Positions 36,657 to 46,366 of a stretch of DNA of 64,000 nt are shown piece by piece. Under the pieces are notes generated by a model. That model had not been told where the DNA came from. It did no database searches and saw nothing but the letters and a program-made list of their open reading frames with translations. How positions within the stretch are numbered: the stretch's first letter is position 1; every line of letters starts with the position of its first letter. The DNA is from an uncultured Rhodobiaceae bacterium. Lineage in GTDB: Bacteria; Pseudomonadota; Alphaproteobacteria; RS24. The stretch spans positions 186,001-250,000 of the forward strand of contig CALCUM010000002.1 of assembly GCA_937907245.1 (NCBI GenBank), read 5' to 3'. The position numbers were made by a program, and so were the translations under genes.

Positions 36657-39398
36657 CTATTGCGTGATACCGGGCGGTGTCCATTTTCCGTCGCCATTGG
36701 CATCGACGTAAATCGGGTTGCTATAGGCGTAAGGGAAGAACCCCGGATAGACCGCTTTATAAATATCGCTGGCTGGCCCACTGGCCTCTAGCGTTACAAA
36801 GCCATCGTCTTGAAAGTCCATCGGTAGCGAGAAAACGCCATCTTTGGGCAAGGGCTGGCTATAGATGGTTTGGCCATTGAGCTGCACTTTTAGCGTATCG
36901 GCTTGGGCCCAATCGGCGCTGAAAATGCGCCCTTTTAAAACACCCGATGTGCCGCGATGGGTTTGTCCCATTTTGGCATCGCCAAGCGCCAGTTCGATGA
37001 ATGGCCCTGTGGTGCCATAAAAAGCACCCGATTTTACGGATGCAGTGAAGCGGGTCATCTTAAATTCAGTCAGCGTATCCGCATGGAGGCGCACCATATT
37101 TCGCGGCAGGGCTACTTGTTGGGTGGTGTCATGGCTGTCGCTATTGGCAGTAGCGGCCAGCCTCTCGCCTTGGGCTACCAGCGATAACCAATCGAGGCGC
37201 GAGGCGGCTACGCGGTCTGGGCGATGGTCTTGGGTGCCGTTCATAATTTCCATCACGTCAAAATCAATATCGCGGAAGCCGGTAATCGGATCCGCCGCGA
37301 CAAGGCTATTGTTGGGCGCGCTGGTAAGGGGTTTATGCGGCTGATAGGGATGCGCCGCCACGCCCATATGATCGAAAAATTGTTCGCCATTTATATGTTC
37401 GGCAAAATCATCTGGCAGCTTATGCGATAGTTTAAAACTATCGCGCGCATGGTTGAGTTGCGCCACCGGATCGCCATGGTGAACATGCATATCGTGCAAC
37501 ACATCGCGGGTGCGCCGGTTTTCATGTGCCTTCAAGCCCCGGCGATAGGCATGCGGCTGCACCTGTAGCGGAAAGAAATTCATATGCCCAATAGTGTGAG
37601 GCGCGCGTGGGGTTTCTAGCGTGCTGGTCACTTCGGAGCCGGTGATAGCAATCATTTTGTCGCTCACCTTCATCTCGCGCAATAGCGGGTTAAAGTCAAA
37701 AATAGTGTCATGTTCGGCTGCCACCATCACTTCGCCGCGCTCGGCCACGAAAGTACGAACCCGTTTTTCGGTCGAAAATGAATTGTCGAGGCTAGGGCCG
37801 GAATGCACATGCATATCGACGCTCATATGATTGGGCGTGCTAAGCACCCGCTTTGGCGTATTGATGCGCAGGGTTATATCGGCGCCATCGCGCACTTTTA
37901 TCTCGCTAGTTTCGACCGAAAATTCGGGGCCATGCACGGCATAAACCGTGTAATCGCCATTTGGCAAAAACACATGCGTTGGGTCGCTGGCTACGCCCGC
38001 CAAATGAATGTCCGAGGCGGCTGGCTCCTCTATGGGGCCGTCGGCGTTTTCAATTCGGTAGCCCGTCAGACTGTCTTCAAAATCGGGGTTGGTCGTGGTG
38101 TTTTGGCCCCGAAAAGCCAATCGCATAGCTTGGCCGCGCGGCAAGGTGATGCGGGCGGCTCGCGACGGGCTCATGGCTTTCAGCTTAGTGGTTGTGGCCG
38201 CCATGGTAAACGGTTTCACCACTGTCTGGGCAGCGGCAGACATAAGACGGATGGCATAATCTCCGGCCGGCAGTTTGGCCGAAAACTTGCCTTGTTCATC
38301 TGCCGTGGTTTGTGTGAAAGGCGCGCCGTCTGCGCGGTCAATATGCACCCGCACGGTTTGGTCGGTCGGGCTTAATTGGCCCTGAACCATGGCGGCATCG
38401 GCAAATAATAAATCTGTTATAGCCGAGACATCGGCGCTGGGGGCGACCCAAATTTCTTCTTCTAGGTGCAATTTATCGCCCAGCTCTATCTCCATCAGCG
38501 CCACTTGTAGCAATTGCGCGAGGCCCAAACGCTTGTCACTTCCAAAGGACAGCGGTTCCACTAAAGTAAGAAAAGCCAAAGCGCTGCGGTCAGCCAGTGC
38601 AAAGCTTGGCAAGGCACGGCGCGTATCGTCTTGCACTAGATGAGCTGAGACTTGCCGCCAGCCATAACTTATCGGCACCCGCGCATCATGCGGCGATAGC
38701 AAAATAACCGTATCTACGGGGCGAGCTGTGTCGGCATAAGATAAGGGCCCGCGACCCACGAATTGTTGTTGAACAAAGCCGTTGGAAAGCGAAGGGTCTT
38801 GCGTGGACAGCAAGAAGGTCTCCATCGAGTGATAGTTTAAAACGGCGGTGCTAAACAAGCTGGGGTCGGTGGCATCTTCATTTTGCCGCCATATGGTTTT
38901 CGAAATTTGCAAGCGCTCCGGCACCTGACGAGACACCGTATAGCGTGTTTCGACTTGTAGCCCATGATGCGAGCCCAAAGTAACCAAGCTGGCGGCCTGT
39001 TTATTTTGGCTGGCGCGAATGTCGGAAATATCGACGGGTTGTGCGAGGCTGCCATTTACCAAATCTTGCGATGAGACATATTGGTCGTCGTCACGCGCGC
39101 AATAACCGATGTCGCGCAGCGTGCCGCCAGAGGCTGAAAAGTCGCCTTCGTGGGGAAGGCCTGCCAAAATGATGCATAATGTGCCGTTGGATAATACCCA
39201 GTCGCCAATGCCGCCGATGGCGTCTGGCCCTTTTTGCACCCATTGATGGGCGTTCTTGGCGGTTATTTGCGTGGCGATTACCTGCGCAGCAGGCTTGGAT
39301 GTGGCGGGCTTGGACGTGGCGGGGGCAGCATGGGCAAAACCCAGCGAGGCGGCAAGCCAGGTAGACAGCAAAATAGTGAGGGCAGGGGAACGCGTCAT
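36657..39398 (-). CDS. CehA/McbA-type PHP-domain metallohydrolase, secreted
   Basis: A 913-residue protein with a signal peptide (LLSTWLAASLGFAHAAPA). The C-terminal ~400 residues are a PHP-like domain with MSVDMHVHSGPSLDN, the metal-binding Asp/His cluster, AAEHD, and a late NSDSHD motif as in CehA/McbA hydrolases. The N-terminal half looks like beta-rich accessory domains, including a carboxypeptidase-regulatory-like fold (GKFSAKLPAGDYAIRL). ATG 39398 has GGAGAAAG ahead; the frame continues upstream to 39521 but without a start signal. It may split esters, carbamates or phosphates outside the cytosol; substrate unknown. Confidence 0.8.
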   Translation of the reverse strand: MTRSPALTILLSTWLAASLGFAHAAPATSKPATSKPAAQVIATQITAKNAHQWVQKGPDAIGGIGDWVLSNGTLCIILAGLPHEGDFSASGGTLRDIGYCARDDDQYVSSQDLVNGSLAQPVDISDIRASQNKQAASLVTLGSHHGLQVETRYTVSRQVPERLQISKTIWRQNEDATDPSLFSTAVLNYHSMETFLLSTQDPSLSNGFVQQQFVGRGPLSYADTARPVDTVILLSPHDARVPISYGWRQVSAHLVQDDTRRALPSFALADRSALAFLTLVEPLSFGSDKRLGLAQLLQVALMEIELGDKLHLEEEIWVAPSADVSAITDLLFADAAMVQGQLSPTDQTVRVHIDRADGAPFTQTTADEQGKFSAKLPAGDYAIRLMSAAAQTVVKPFTMAATTTKLKAMSPSRAARITLPRGQAMRLAFRGQNTTTNPDFEDSLTGYRIENADGPIEEPAASDIHLAGVASDPTHVFLPNGDYTVYAVHGPEFSVETSEIKVRDGADITLRINTPKRVLSTPNHMSVDMHVHSGPSLDNSFSTEKRVRTFVAERGEVMVAAEHDTIFDFNPLLREMKVSDKMIAITGSEVTSTLETPRAPHTIGHMNFFPLQVQPHAYRRGLKAHENRRTRDVLHDMHVHHGDPVAQLNHARDSFKLSHKLPDDFAEHINGEQFFDHMGVAAHPYQPHKPLTSAPNNSLVAADPITGFRDIDFDVMEIMNGTQDHRPDRVAASRLDWLSLVAQGERLAATANSDSHDTTQQVALPRNMVRLHADTLTEFKMTRFTASVKSGAFYGTTGPFIELALGDAKMGQTHRGTSGVLKGRIFSADWAQADTLKVQLNGQTIYSQPLPKDGVFSLPMDFQDDGFVTLEASGPASDIYKAVYPGFFPYAYSNPIYVDANGDGKWTPPGITQ

Positions 39399-39589
39399 AG
39401 GTCTTTCTCCGATTTTCCACGAGTGTGTCTTAACTGGAGGAAAAAGGCAAAGCAAGGAAGTGAAATTATTCTTTACTGTTTTGCAAGCAATCCATGCTAA
39501 GCATCGCCCAACGAAACTCATAAGCTGTTTGCAGCTGTATCGCGCGATGTATTTTTGGACGCGATTTTAGAAAAATCCTAGGAAATTAT

Positions 39590-41110
39590 ATGTCTAAATT
39601 TGCTTCGCTTGGTCTGTCCAAGCAACTGGCCGAAACGCTTGAAAAAAGTGGCTATTCGGAACCTACCCCCATTCAAGAAAAAACCATTCCTGAGCTCCTG
39701 AAAGGTCGCGATGTCGTGGGCATTGCCCAAACCGGCACAGGCAAGACAGCAGCCTTTGTGTTGCCAATTTTGGAAATGTTGATACAAGCCAAAACCCCTG
39801 TGGAACCCAAACGCTGCACGGCCCTGATTGTTGTGCCAACGCGCGAACTGGCCAGCCAGATTGACGATAACATCGGGAAATATGGCGATAAAATTTATCA
39901 TCAACGAGCAACGATTGTGGGCGGAATGAAATATCCACCACAAGTAAAGAAACTGTTTCGCGGCCTCGATATTATGGTGGCCACACCCGGGCGTTTGGAA
40001 GATCATCTGAAGCAAGGCACGATTTCGCTACAAGACACGAAAATTGTTGTGCTGGATGAAGCCGATCAAATGATGGACCTAGGGTTTTTCCCCGCCATTC
40101 GTAGAATTATGCGCAAGGCGCCGCAAGACCGCCAGACGGTTTTGCTGTCGGCGACGATGCCGAAAGAAATTCGCAAACTCGCTAATGAGTTTCTCACCGA
40201 TCCGGTAGATGTTCAGGTTGCCAAACAAGGCACGCCTATCGAGAAGATTGAGCAGATGGTTTACCTGATGGACCGCGCCAGCAAGCGACCTTTTTTGCTA
40301 GCTCAATTAGAAAACGAGTTCCGCACGATTGTGTTTACGCGCACCAAACATGGGGCCAATGATTTGGTCACCTTCTTGAAAAAACAGGGCGTTCACGCAT
40401 CGGCCATTCATGGCAATAAAAGCCAAGCGCAGCGCCAGCGCGCGCTCGATATGTTTCGCTCAGGCAAAGAACATATTTTGGTTGCGACCGATGTGGCCGC
40501 GCGCGGTATTGATATTCCCGATGTGTCTTTGGTGGTCAATTATGATCCGCCGACGCAGCCGGAAAGCTATGTTCACCGCATTGGCCGCACGGCGCGGGCA
40601 GGCCGCGAAGGCCGCGCCATTACGCTATGTGCGCCCGATGAGAAAAAACGTATGCGCGATGTCGAGCGCCTCACAAAGTTGAGCCTGCCGACACAAAACG
40701 TCACGGTCGCTATGCGCGAAAGCAAAGCCCCCGAGCTGGCGAAGGGTGGGGAGGCGTCGGCTCAAGAAGGCATAGAAGTTCAGCCTACCAAAACTTTGAG
40801 TGATTTCGAAGATGGCTCGATGCCACCACGGCCCAAACGCAAGCAAGGCAAGAAGCCGCGTAATAGAGAAAAAGGCAATTGGGACGCCAAACCACAGGGC
40901 AAACGCGACGGTAAGCCCGGCGGAAAACCGAGCGGAAAACCGGGTGGGAAACCGGGCGGGAAACCGGGTGGATTTAAAGGTAAACCTGGCGGCAAACCGA
41001 GCGGCTTTAAAGGCAAGCCCGGCGGGAAACCTGGCGGCAAGAAGCCAGGGCATCGCGGTAGCCGACCCACAGGGTCTGGCGGTAAGCCTCAGGGAAACCG
41101 CGCCGACTAG
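39590..41110 (+). CDS. rhlE: DEAD-box RNA helicase, RhlE-like
   Basis: A 506-residue ATP-dependent RNA helicase. Q motif (PTPIQEKTIPELLKG), motif I AQTGTGKTAA, Ia PTRELA, II VLDEADQM, III SAT, V ATDVAARGIDIP and VI HRIGRTARAG are all in order in the first ~370 residues. The tail from about 415 is basic and holds repeats of GKPGGKP and GFKGKPGG, suited to RNA binding. It unwinds RNA in ribosome assembly or decay, especially in the cold. Preceded by GGAAATTAT; a gap to the previous gene. Confidence 0.93.
   Translation: MSKFASLGLSKQLAETLEKSGYSEPTPIQEKTIPELLKGRDVVGIAQTGTGKTAAFVLPILEMLIQAKTPVEPKRCTALIVVPTRELASQIDDNIGKYGDKIYHQRATIVGGMKYPPQVKKLFRGLDIMVATPGRLEDHLKQGTISLQDTKIVVLDEADQMMDLGFFPAIRRIMRKAPQDRQTVLLSATMPKEIRKLANEFLTDPVDVQVAKQGTPIEKIEQMVYLMDRASKRPFLLAQLENEFRTIVFTRTKHGANDLVTFLKKQGVHASAIHGNKSQAQRQRALDMFRSGKEHILVATDVAARGIDIPDVSLVVNYDPPTQPESYVHRIGRTARAGREGRAITLCAPDEKKRMRDVERLTKLSLPTQNVTVAMRESKAPELAKGGEASAQEGIEVQPTKTLSDFEDGSMPPRPKRKQGKKPRNREKGNWDAKPQGKRDGKPGGKPSGKPGGKPGGKPGGFKGKPGGKPSGFKGKPGGKPGGKKPGHRGSRPTGSGGKPQGNRAD
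40906..41060 (+). repeat. tandem Gly-Lys-Pro repeats in the rhlE tail
   Basis: Imperfect 12-base units coding for GKPG or GKPS are repeated about a dozen times, interrupted twice by a GFKGKPGG block. The low-complexity DNA may vary in copy number by slippage. Open frames on the other strand here are shadows. Confidence 0.8.
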
Positions 41111-41116
41111 ATTTCA

Positions 41117-41590
41117 TTAGGCTGATTTTTTTAAAAATCCGCGGCCCATTTGGGCGGCAATATAAAGCGTCACGACCGCTGCCACCACGGCTAGCGTATA
41201 GCCAATGACGCCCAGAATATTCGAGCTGCCCAAAGCATTATCGCTAAACGATAAGGCGCGAGAGCCCGAGGCATTTCCCGCCCAATAAAAGATGGTATTG
41301 CTCCAGCCGGCAAAAATAATGCCTTTGGCGAACAACTGCGCGCGCGCTGTGGCCAATCCGCAATGCGGCAAGGCAAACGCCATGGCCACCATTAGCAGGC
41401 AATTGCTAATGCCACCCGCATGGGCGCGAACCCAGCCCTCTGTGGTGCCAAACATTGGCACATTAACAAAAACGCCCGGCACGATCTCTAATCCGCCGAT
41501 GAGGCTGATGGCCAGCATAAAGCCACACAATAAACCGATGACTAAAACCCACATAGCGTGGCCGAGTAATTGTTTTTGATAGGCTTCCAT
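41117..41590 (-). CDS. styrene-oxide-isomerase (StyC)-like membrane protein
   Basis: A 157-residue protein with four membrane helices. The sequence runs parallel to StyC: a GHAMWV start helix, ISLIGGLEIVPG, TEGWVRAHAGG and FALPHCG, then a WSNTIFYW segment. StyC turns styrene oxide into phenylacetaldehyde, so this may be an epoxide isomerase-like enzyme or an unrelated member of the same fold. No styrene monooxygenase is seen in the window. It converges with rhlE and stands divergently from purT. Confidence 0.65.
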   Translation of the reverse strand: MEAYQKQLLGHAMWVLVIGLLCGFMLAISLIGGLEIVPGVFVNVPMFGTTEGWVRAHAGGISNCLLMVAMAFALPHCGLATARAQLFAKGIIFAGWSNTIFYWAGNASGSRALSFSDNALGSSNILGVIGYTLAVVAAVVTLYIAAQMGRGFLKKSA

Positions 41591-41738
41591 TTGGCTCTCC
41601 CGAACTGGCAGCGAGAAAGCGAGATTGCCGAGATGTCGGCTTGAGCGGCTTTCTTTTTCTGCGACTTAGATTATGCTCCTAGCCAAGGTTAGGGCTATTT
41701 ATCAGATAGGGTCAAGCGGCCTCGGGAGGAAATCAGGC

Positions 41739-42875
41739 GTGAAGAAGATAATGTTACTCGGCTCGGGCGAGCTGGGCCGCGAGTTAACCATCAGTCTCAA
41801 GCGCTTAGGCTGCACGGTAGTGGCTTGCGACCGTTATGAAAATGCCCCCGCCATGCAAGTGGCCGACCAAGCCCTTGTCTTTGATATGCTGGATGAGGCC
41901 CAATTGCGCGCCCATGTGCAAGACACAGACCCAGACTTTGTGGTGCCTGAGATTGAAGCCATCAACACACAAGTTTTATTAGACTTAGAAAAAACACGCA
42001 CGATTGTGCCTTCTGCGCGCGCCGTCGATTTGACAATGAACCGAGACCGCATCCGCGATCGCGCGGCTGAGATTGGCTTGCCAACCGCGAAATATACCTA
42101 TGCCGAAAGCCTAGACGAATTATTAAAAAGCTATCGCGACATGAAGCTACGGACGGTGGTGAAACCGGTCATGAGTTCATCTGGCAAGGGCCAATCGACC
42201 GTGGAAGCAGACGACGAGCCAAGCGCACAAGCGGCTTGGCATCACGCGGTAGAAAACATGCGCGGCGATCGTCCTAAAGTGATCATCGAAGAGTTTATCG
42301 ACTTTGATTATGAAATTACACTTTTGACCATTCGGCAAAAAAACGGCGAGACGGTTTTCTGTCCGGTTTTGCGTCATGAGCAAGTGGATGGAGACTTTAA
42401 GCTCAGCGAGCAAGGCACATTTGATATGGGGGCTTTGGAAGCGAAGGCACAAGATATGGCGCGCCGGATTACCGATGATTTGCAAGGCTATGGCCTTTTT
42501 GGGGTCGAGTTTTTTGTTCGGGGGCAAGAGGTGATTTTTTCGGAATTGAGCCCGCGTCCGCATGATACGGGATTGCTGACCTTATATACGCAAAACCTAT
42601 CTGAGTTCGATTTGCACGCACGCGCTATTTTAAATTTGCCGATTAGCGACATCACGTTGCTGCGCTCTGGTGCCTGCCACACAATAAATGCCACGCAGGC
42701 GGCGGATAGCTATCATATTGAAAATATGGATAAAGTAGAGGCTATGCCGCAGGTCGAAGCGATGCATTTTAACAAGCCGACCGCTTATCCCAACCGACGT
42801 TTGGGCCTTGTTTTTGCCCCCGATGTGGCCACGGCCAAATTGGCGCGCGGCAAAATAGCCATCACCTATAGTTAG
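41739..42875 (+). CDS. purT: formate-dependent GAR transformylase
   Basis: A 378-residue ATP-grasp enzyme of purine synthesis that uses formate and ATP to make formyl-GAR. N-terminal Rossmann part IMLLGSGELGRELTISL, VVPEIEAINT, then the grasp region VVKPVMSSSGKGQS and FSELSPRPHDTGLLTL. The start is GTG 41739, since GGAGG stands nine bases ahead; the frame continues up to 41673 without a start signal. Usual length is about 390. A crotonase gene follows 8 bases later. Confidence 0.92.
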   Translation: MKKIMLLGSGELGRELTISLKRLGCTVVACDRYENAPAMQVADQALVFDMLDEAQLRAHVQDTDPDFVVPEIEAINTQVLLDLEKTRTIVPSARAVDLTMNRDRIRDRAAEIGLPTAKYTYAESLDELLKSYRDMKLRTVVKPVMSSSGKGQSTVEADDEPSAQAAWHHAVENMRGDRPKVIIEEFIDFDYEITLLTIRQKNGETVFCPVLRHEQVDGDFKLSEQGTFDMGALEAKAQDMARRITDDLQGYGLFGVEFFVRGQEVIFSELSPRPHDTGLLTLYTQNLSEFDLHARAILNLPISDITLLRSGACHTINATQAADSYHIENMDKVEAMPQVEAMHFNKPTAYPNRRLGLVFAPDVATAKLARGKIAITYS

Positions 42876-42883
42876 GAAGCATT

Positions 42884-43648
42884 ATGGATATTATCGTTGA
42901 GCAGAAAGCTCAAGTCACCACAATTACCTTGAACCGTCCGGCTGCGATGAACGCGATTACGCCGGAAATGCATGAAGGGTTACACGCCGCCTTTGATGCT
43001 TTTGCAGCGCAGGATAGCCAGCGTATTTGTGTGATAAAGGGTGCGGGCGAGCGCGCCTTTTGTGCGGGCAGCGATTTAAAAACCGTCGACCAGCAGGGCG
43101 CCTACCCAAGCTCTGGCTACGCCGGATTGATAGAGCGTTATGACCTCAACAAGCCGATTATCGCTGCGGTGAATGGATTGGCATTGGGCGGCGGATTCGA
43201 GATTGCTTTGGCATGCGATATTATTGTGGCAAGCGAAACGGCGAGCTTTGGCTTGCCAGAACCTCTGGCGGGTGTGGTGGCCTTAGGTGGCGGGCTGCAC
43301 CGTTTGCCGCGCCAAATTGGCTTAAAGCAAGCCATGGGAATGATTTTGACAGGTCAGCGCGTAGACGCCGCCAAGGCGGAAAGCCTTGGGCTGGTCAATC
43401 AAGTGGTGGCTCCCGAGGCGCTTGACGCTGCGGTTGAGACATGGTGCGAAAGTATTTTACGTGCGTCGCCGATGGCCGTGCGCGCCTCTAAACAAACTGT
43501 TATGCGCGGGCTCGATGAGCCGAGTTTAGCAGACGCCTTGAAAAACCAGGGCGGCTATCCGGCGTATCGAGACTGGGCCAAAAGCGAGGATGCGCGAGAA
43601 GGCCCGCGCGCCTTCGCCGAAAAACGCAGTCCCAAGTGGCAGGTGTGA
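42884..43648 (+). CDS. enoyl-CoA hydratase/isomerase family protein
   Basis: A 254-residue crotonase. Oxyanion-hole segments ERAFCAGSDLK and ALGGGFEIALACDI are present; the region with GLPEPLAGVVALGGGLHRLP carries the Glu expected in hydratases near GLPE. It hydrates or isomerises an enoyl-CoA, exact substrate unknown. It is placed between purT and an MFS gene; the latter starts at its stop codon, so a small metabolic unit is likely. Confidence 0.85.
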   Translation: MDIIVEQKAQVTTITLNRPAAMNAITPEMHEGLHAAFDAFAAQDSQRICVIKGAGERAFCAGSDLKTVDQQGAYPSSGYAGLIERYDLNKPIIAAVNGLALGGGFEIALACDIIVASETASFGLPEPLAGVVALGGGLHRLPRQIGLKQAMGMILTGQRVDAAKAESLGLVNQVVAPEALDAAVETWCESILRASPMAVRASKQTVMRGLDEPSLADALKNQGGYPAYRDWAKSEDAREGPRAFAEKRSPKWQV

Positions 43649-43650
43649 GC

Positions 43651-44874
43651 ATGAAACGTCCGCCTTTTTTCTTTGGTTGGTTGGTATTGCTGGCCATTGG
43701 CTACAGCTTGTTTATTGGCGCGGGTATGATTTTTTACGCGATGTCGGTATTGCTCGAAACGATTGTCGCTGCCACTGGGTTTAGCGTGGCGCAAATCTCG
43801 GCCGCCAATACGCTTTTTCTGGTGGCCGCGGGCTTTGCGGGCATTGCTGTGGGCGAATTAATTTCGCGCTATGATGTGCGCTATTGTGTGGTTCTTGGCA
43901 CGCTGGTGATTGCAGGCGCTTATGTTTTACTGCCGCGCGTTTCCAGCCTTCCCGATGTTTATGGCGTCTATGTGCTTTTGGGTATTGGCTATTCGATGAC
44001 CGCGCTGGTGCCAGCTACCACGGTGGTGGCGCGCTGGTTTGTTCGTCGTCGTGCTTTGGGGCTGGCGCTCACGCAATCTGGCTTGTCTTTGGGCGGCGTT
44101 TTATTGACGCCTGCCTTGGCGCAAATGCTGAAAACGGGCGGTTTGGAAACGTTGCAAAGCGGCTGGGTTTTTTGGGTCATTCTGGCAAATGTGCCGCTAA
44201 CCTTGGCATTTTTGCGGCCCAGCCCACAAGCCATGGGGCTGCTGCCCGATGGCGATGCGCACAATGGACAAAGCGAAAATACTCTGCCCGATGGGTTAAG
44301 TGCAGGCGAGGCTTTGCGGTCGCGGTTTTTCCGCTGGTCGGCGGCGGCGTCAATCTTGGCGCTTATGGCTCAAGTTGGCACCATCGCCCATGTTTTTAAA
44401 TGGGGTCTCGAGCGAGCCGATGCCGAGACGGCGGCGATTACCATCGCCTCCGTGGCGTTTTGTTCGCTGGTGGGGCGGCTGATTTGTGGCGCTATTTTAG
44501 ATCGTTTGAACTTGTTTAAATTCGTTCTGAGCGTTTATCTGCTGCAAGCGGCAACCCTTTTTGCCATGTCGTTGGCGCAAGGCGAATTGGCGGTTTTGGC
44601 TATGACCATGGTGTTTGGGTTTACCGTTGGCAATATTTTAATGGTTCAGCCTTTGCTGGTGGCGTCTGCTTTTGGTTTGCGTGATTTTCCACGTATCTTG
44701 AGCTATCAGCAATTGATTATGAATTTTGGCGTGGCCTCCGGGCCGATTGCCATTGGCTTGATTTACGACTTCGGCGGCGGCTATGGCAATGCTTTTGCTT
44801 TTGTTAGCCTGTGCAGCCTTCTGGCTTTTGGGGCTCTATGGATGGCGCGTTCGCCAGACTTGGTTCGTGGCTAA
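43651..44874 (+). CDS. MFS transporter, oxalate/formate-antiporter-like
   Basis: An approximately 407-residue major-facilitator protein with 12 helices, starting KRPPFFFGWLVLLAIGYSLF, with FSVAQISAAN and WFVRRRALGLALTQSG at the central loops, features of monocarboxylate/OFA-type carriers. ATG 43651 is preferred; a GTG at 43636 lies within the preceding gene. Partner in transport of an organic acid linked to the crotonase (inference). Confidence 0.83.
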   Translation: MKRPPFFFGWLVLLAIGYSLFIGAGMIFYAMSVLLETIVAATGFSVAQISAANTLFLVAAGFAGIAVGELISRYDVRYCVVLGTLVIAGAYVLLPRVSSLPDVYGVYVLLGIGYSMTALVPATTVVARWFVRRRALGLALTQSGLSLGGVLLTPALAQMLKTGGLETLQSGWVFWVILANVPLTLAFLRPSPQAMGLLPDGDAHNGQSENTLPDGLSAGEALRSRFFRWSAAASILALMAQVGTIAHVFKWGLERADAETAAITIASVAFCSLVGRLICGAILDRLNLFKFVLSVYLLQAATLFAMSLAQGELAVLAMTMVFGFTVGNILMVQPLLVASAFGLRDFPRILSYQQLIMNFGVASGPIAIGLIYDFGGGYGNAFAFVSLCSLLAFGALWMARSPDLVRG

Positions 44875-44877
44875 AGG

Positions 44878-46227
44878 CTATGTCTTGGGGCGCCAAGCAC
44901 CTCGATAAATCGCCGTTACAATAAGGCTTGCATAAATAACCAGAGCCACACTACTGACGGCAAAAATGGCCTCCACGCCGTAGCCCGCATAATGCACCAG
45001 CGCCGCTGCGCCACCCACCGATAAAACGAAGCGCGCCATCATGGCTCGAATGGGCCAAGTCATAATACCGGCGCCTTGGCTGGCAAAATAAAGAATAAGC
45101 CCCATGCCCAAAAATGGATAGGCTGGCCCAACGATTTGAATATAAGATTTAGCCGTCTCATAGGCGATGGCATTATCGGTGAAAATGGGAATCCAAGCTT
45201 GCGGGAAAAGCGCCAATAGTCCGCCGGCCACGCCGCATAAAACAGCCACACTAGCGACGCCATACCACGCCGCGCTTTCGGCTCGGTCATAATTACCGGC
45301 GCCAATATTGGTGCCTACAATGGTTGTTAACGCCGTGCCGAAAGCAAAAATAATTGGCAGCATGAGAAACTCAATGCGCGTGCCAATGCCATAGCCAGCC
45401 AGGGCTTCGGGTCCGAAGGAGCCGACCAAAGCCGTAAGGCCCAAAATAGTACCAACGGTCATTAAAGGGTTGATGCTGGCGGGGCGGGCCACTTTTAAAA
45501 TCTCGGTCACCAAATTTGGCTGCCAGCCGAATTGCGCACGCCGAAGGGGGGTGGCCGTTTTGGTGGACGCCAGTCGCGCCCATAAAAACAAGCCCATAAT
45601 AAACGCCGAAAGAACACTAGAGACAGCCGCGCCTGCGACCCCAAGTTGTGGCATCCCGAACAGGCCGAGCACGAGAATGGCCGTCGTTGGCACCTGAATG
45701 ACCGCGCTCATAATCATCAGTTTAGCGGGAAACCCCATGTCGCCAGCGCCTCGGAAAACAGACCCGAAGACGGTGGAAATCCACAAGGTGATGCCGCCGA
45801 TAAATAGCACCCAACAATAGGACATGGCGGCCTCGAGAATGGCGCCATCGCCGCCGAGGAAGGTTAAAAACGAACGGCCAAATAAACTGAAGATAATTAA
45901 AAACGCGAAGGCACCGATAGCGCCGCCAAAAATTGCATGCCACACGAGTTTTTCGGCTCGGTCGGTATCGCCATTTCCCAAGGCCCGCGCGATGGCGGAA
46001 GAAATGGCTCCGCCTAGCGCGCCACCAGACATGGTTTGCGTGAGCATTAATAAGGGGAACACCAGGGCAATGGCTGCCAGGGCCTCGGTACCCAATCGGC
46101 TAATAATCCAAACCTCGGTTAGGTTCACGCCAGCTTGAATGGCGAAAGCGGCCGTGTTGGGGGCCGTAAGGCCTAACAAAAGAGGAAGGGGTTGCTTGGT
46201 TAATAGGGCTTCGGTGCGGGGATCCAT
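44878..46227 (-). CDS. MATE-family multidrug/metabolite exporter
   Basis: A 449-residue membrane protein with 12 helices. LTAPNTAAFAIQAGVNLTEVWIIS, ALGNGDTDRAEKLVWHA and the matching second-half motif IGAGNYDRAESAAWYG are the internal repeat of MATE transporters. It exchanges Na+ or H+ for cationic metabolites or drugs. It ends 3 bases from the convergent MFS gene. Confidence 0.9.
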   Translation of the reverse strand: MDPRTEALLTKQPLPLLLGLTAPNTAAFAIQAGVNLTEVWIISRLGTEALAAIALVFPLLMLTQTMSGGALGGAISSAIARALGNGDTDRAEKLVWHAIFGGAIGAFAFLIIFSLFGRSFLTFLGGDGAILEAAMSYCWVLFIGGITLWISTVFGSVFRGAGDMGFPAKLMIMSAVIQVPTTAILVLGLFGMPQLGVAGAAVSSVLSAFIMGLFLWARLASTKTATPLRRAQFGWQPNLVTEILKVARPASINPLMTVGTILGLTALVGSFGPEALAGYGIGTRIEFLMLPIIFAFGTALTTIVGTNIGAGNYDRAESAAWYGVASVAVLCGVAGGLLALFPQAWIPIFTDNAIAYETAKSYIQIVGPAYPFLGMGLILYFASQGAGIMTWPIRAMMARFVLSVGGAAALVHYAGYGVEAIFAVSSVALVIYASLIVTAIYRGAWRPKT

Positions 46228-46366
46228 AGAGGGGCTCGCTCAAAATTAAGGATTATACCAAAGGATGCCTAGTGCTTCGCCGAAACACCATAGTTATTTT
46301 TGCCTCGCGGCTATTTACAGCCCTTACGAGCTGCAAGACAATGGCGCGCTAGCTAGAGGAGTGACT

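Noticed and set aside
40906-41060. Regular repeats that might be mistaken for a CRISPR array
   Set aside because: The units are short, coding and without spacers; no cas gene and no other array is seen in the window.
40625-41070. Long leftward frames opposite the rhlE tail
   Set aside because: They are low-complexity Pro/Gly/Phe shadows of the GKPGGKP repeats.
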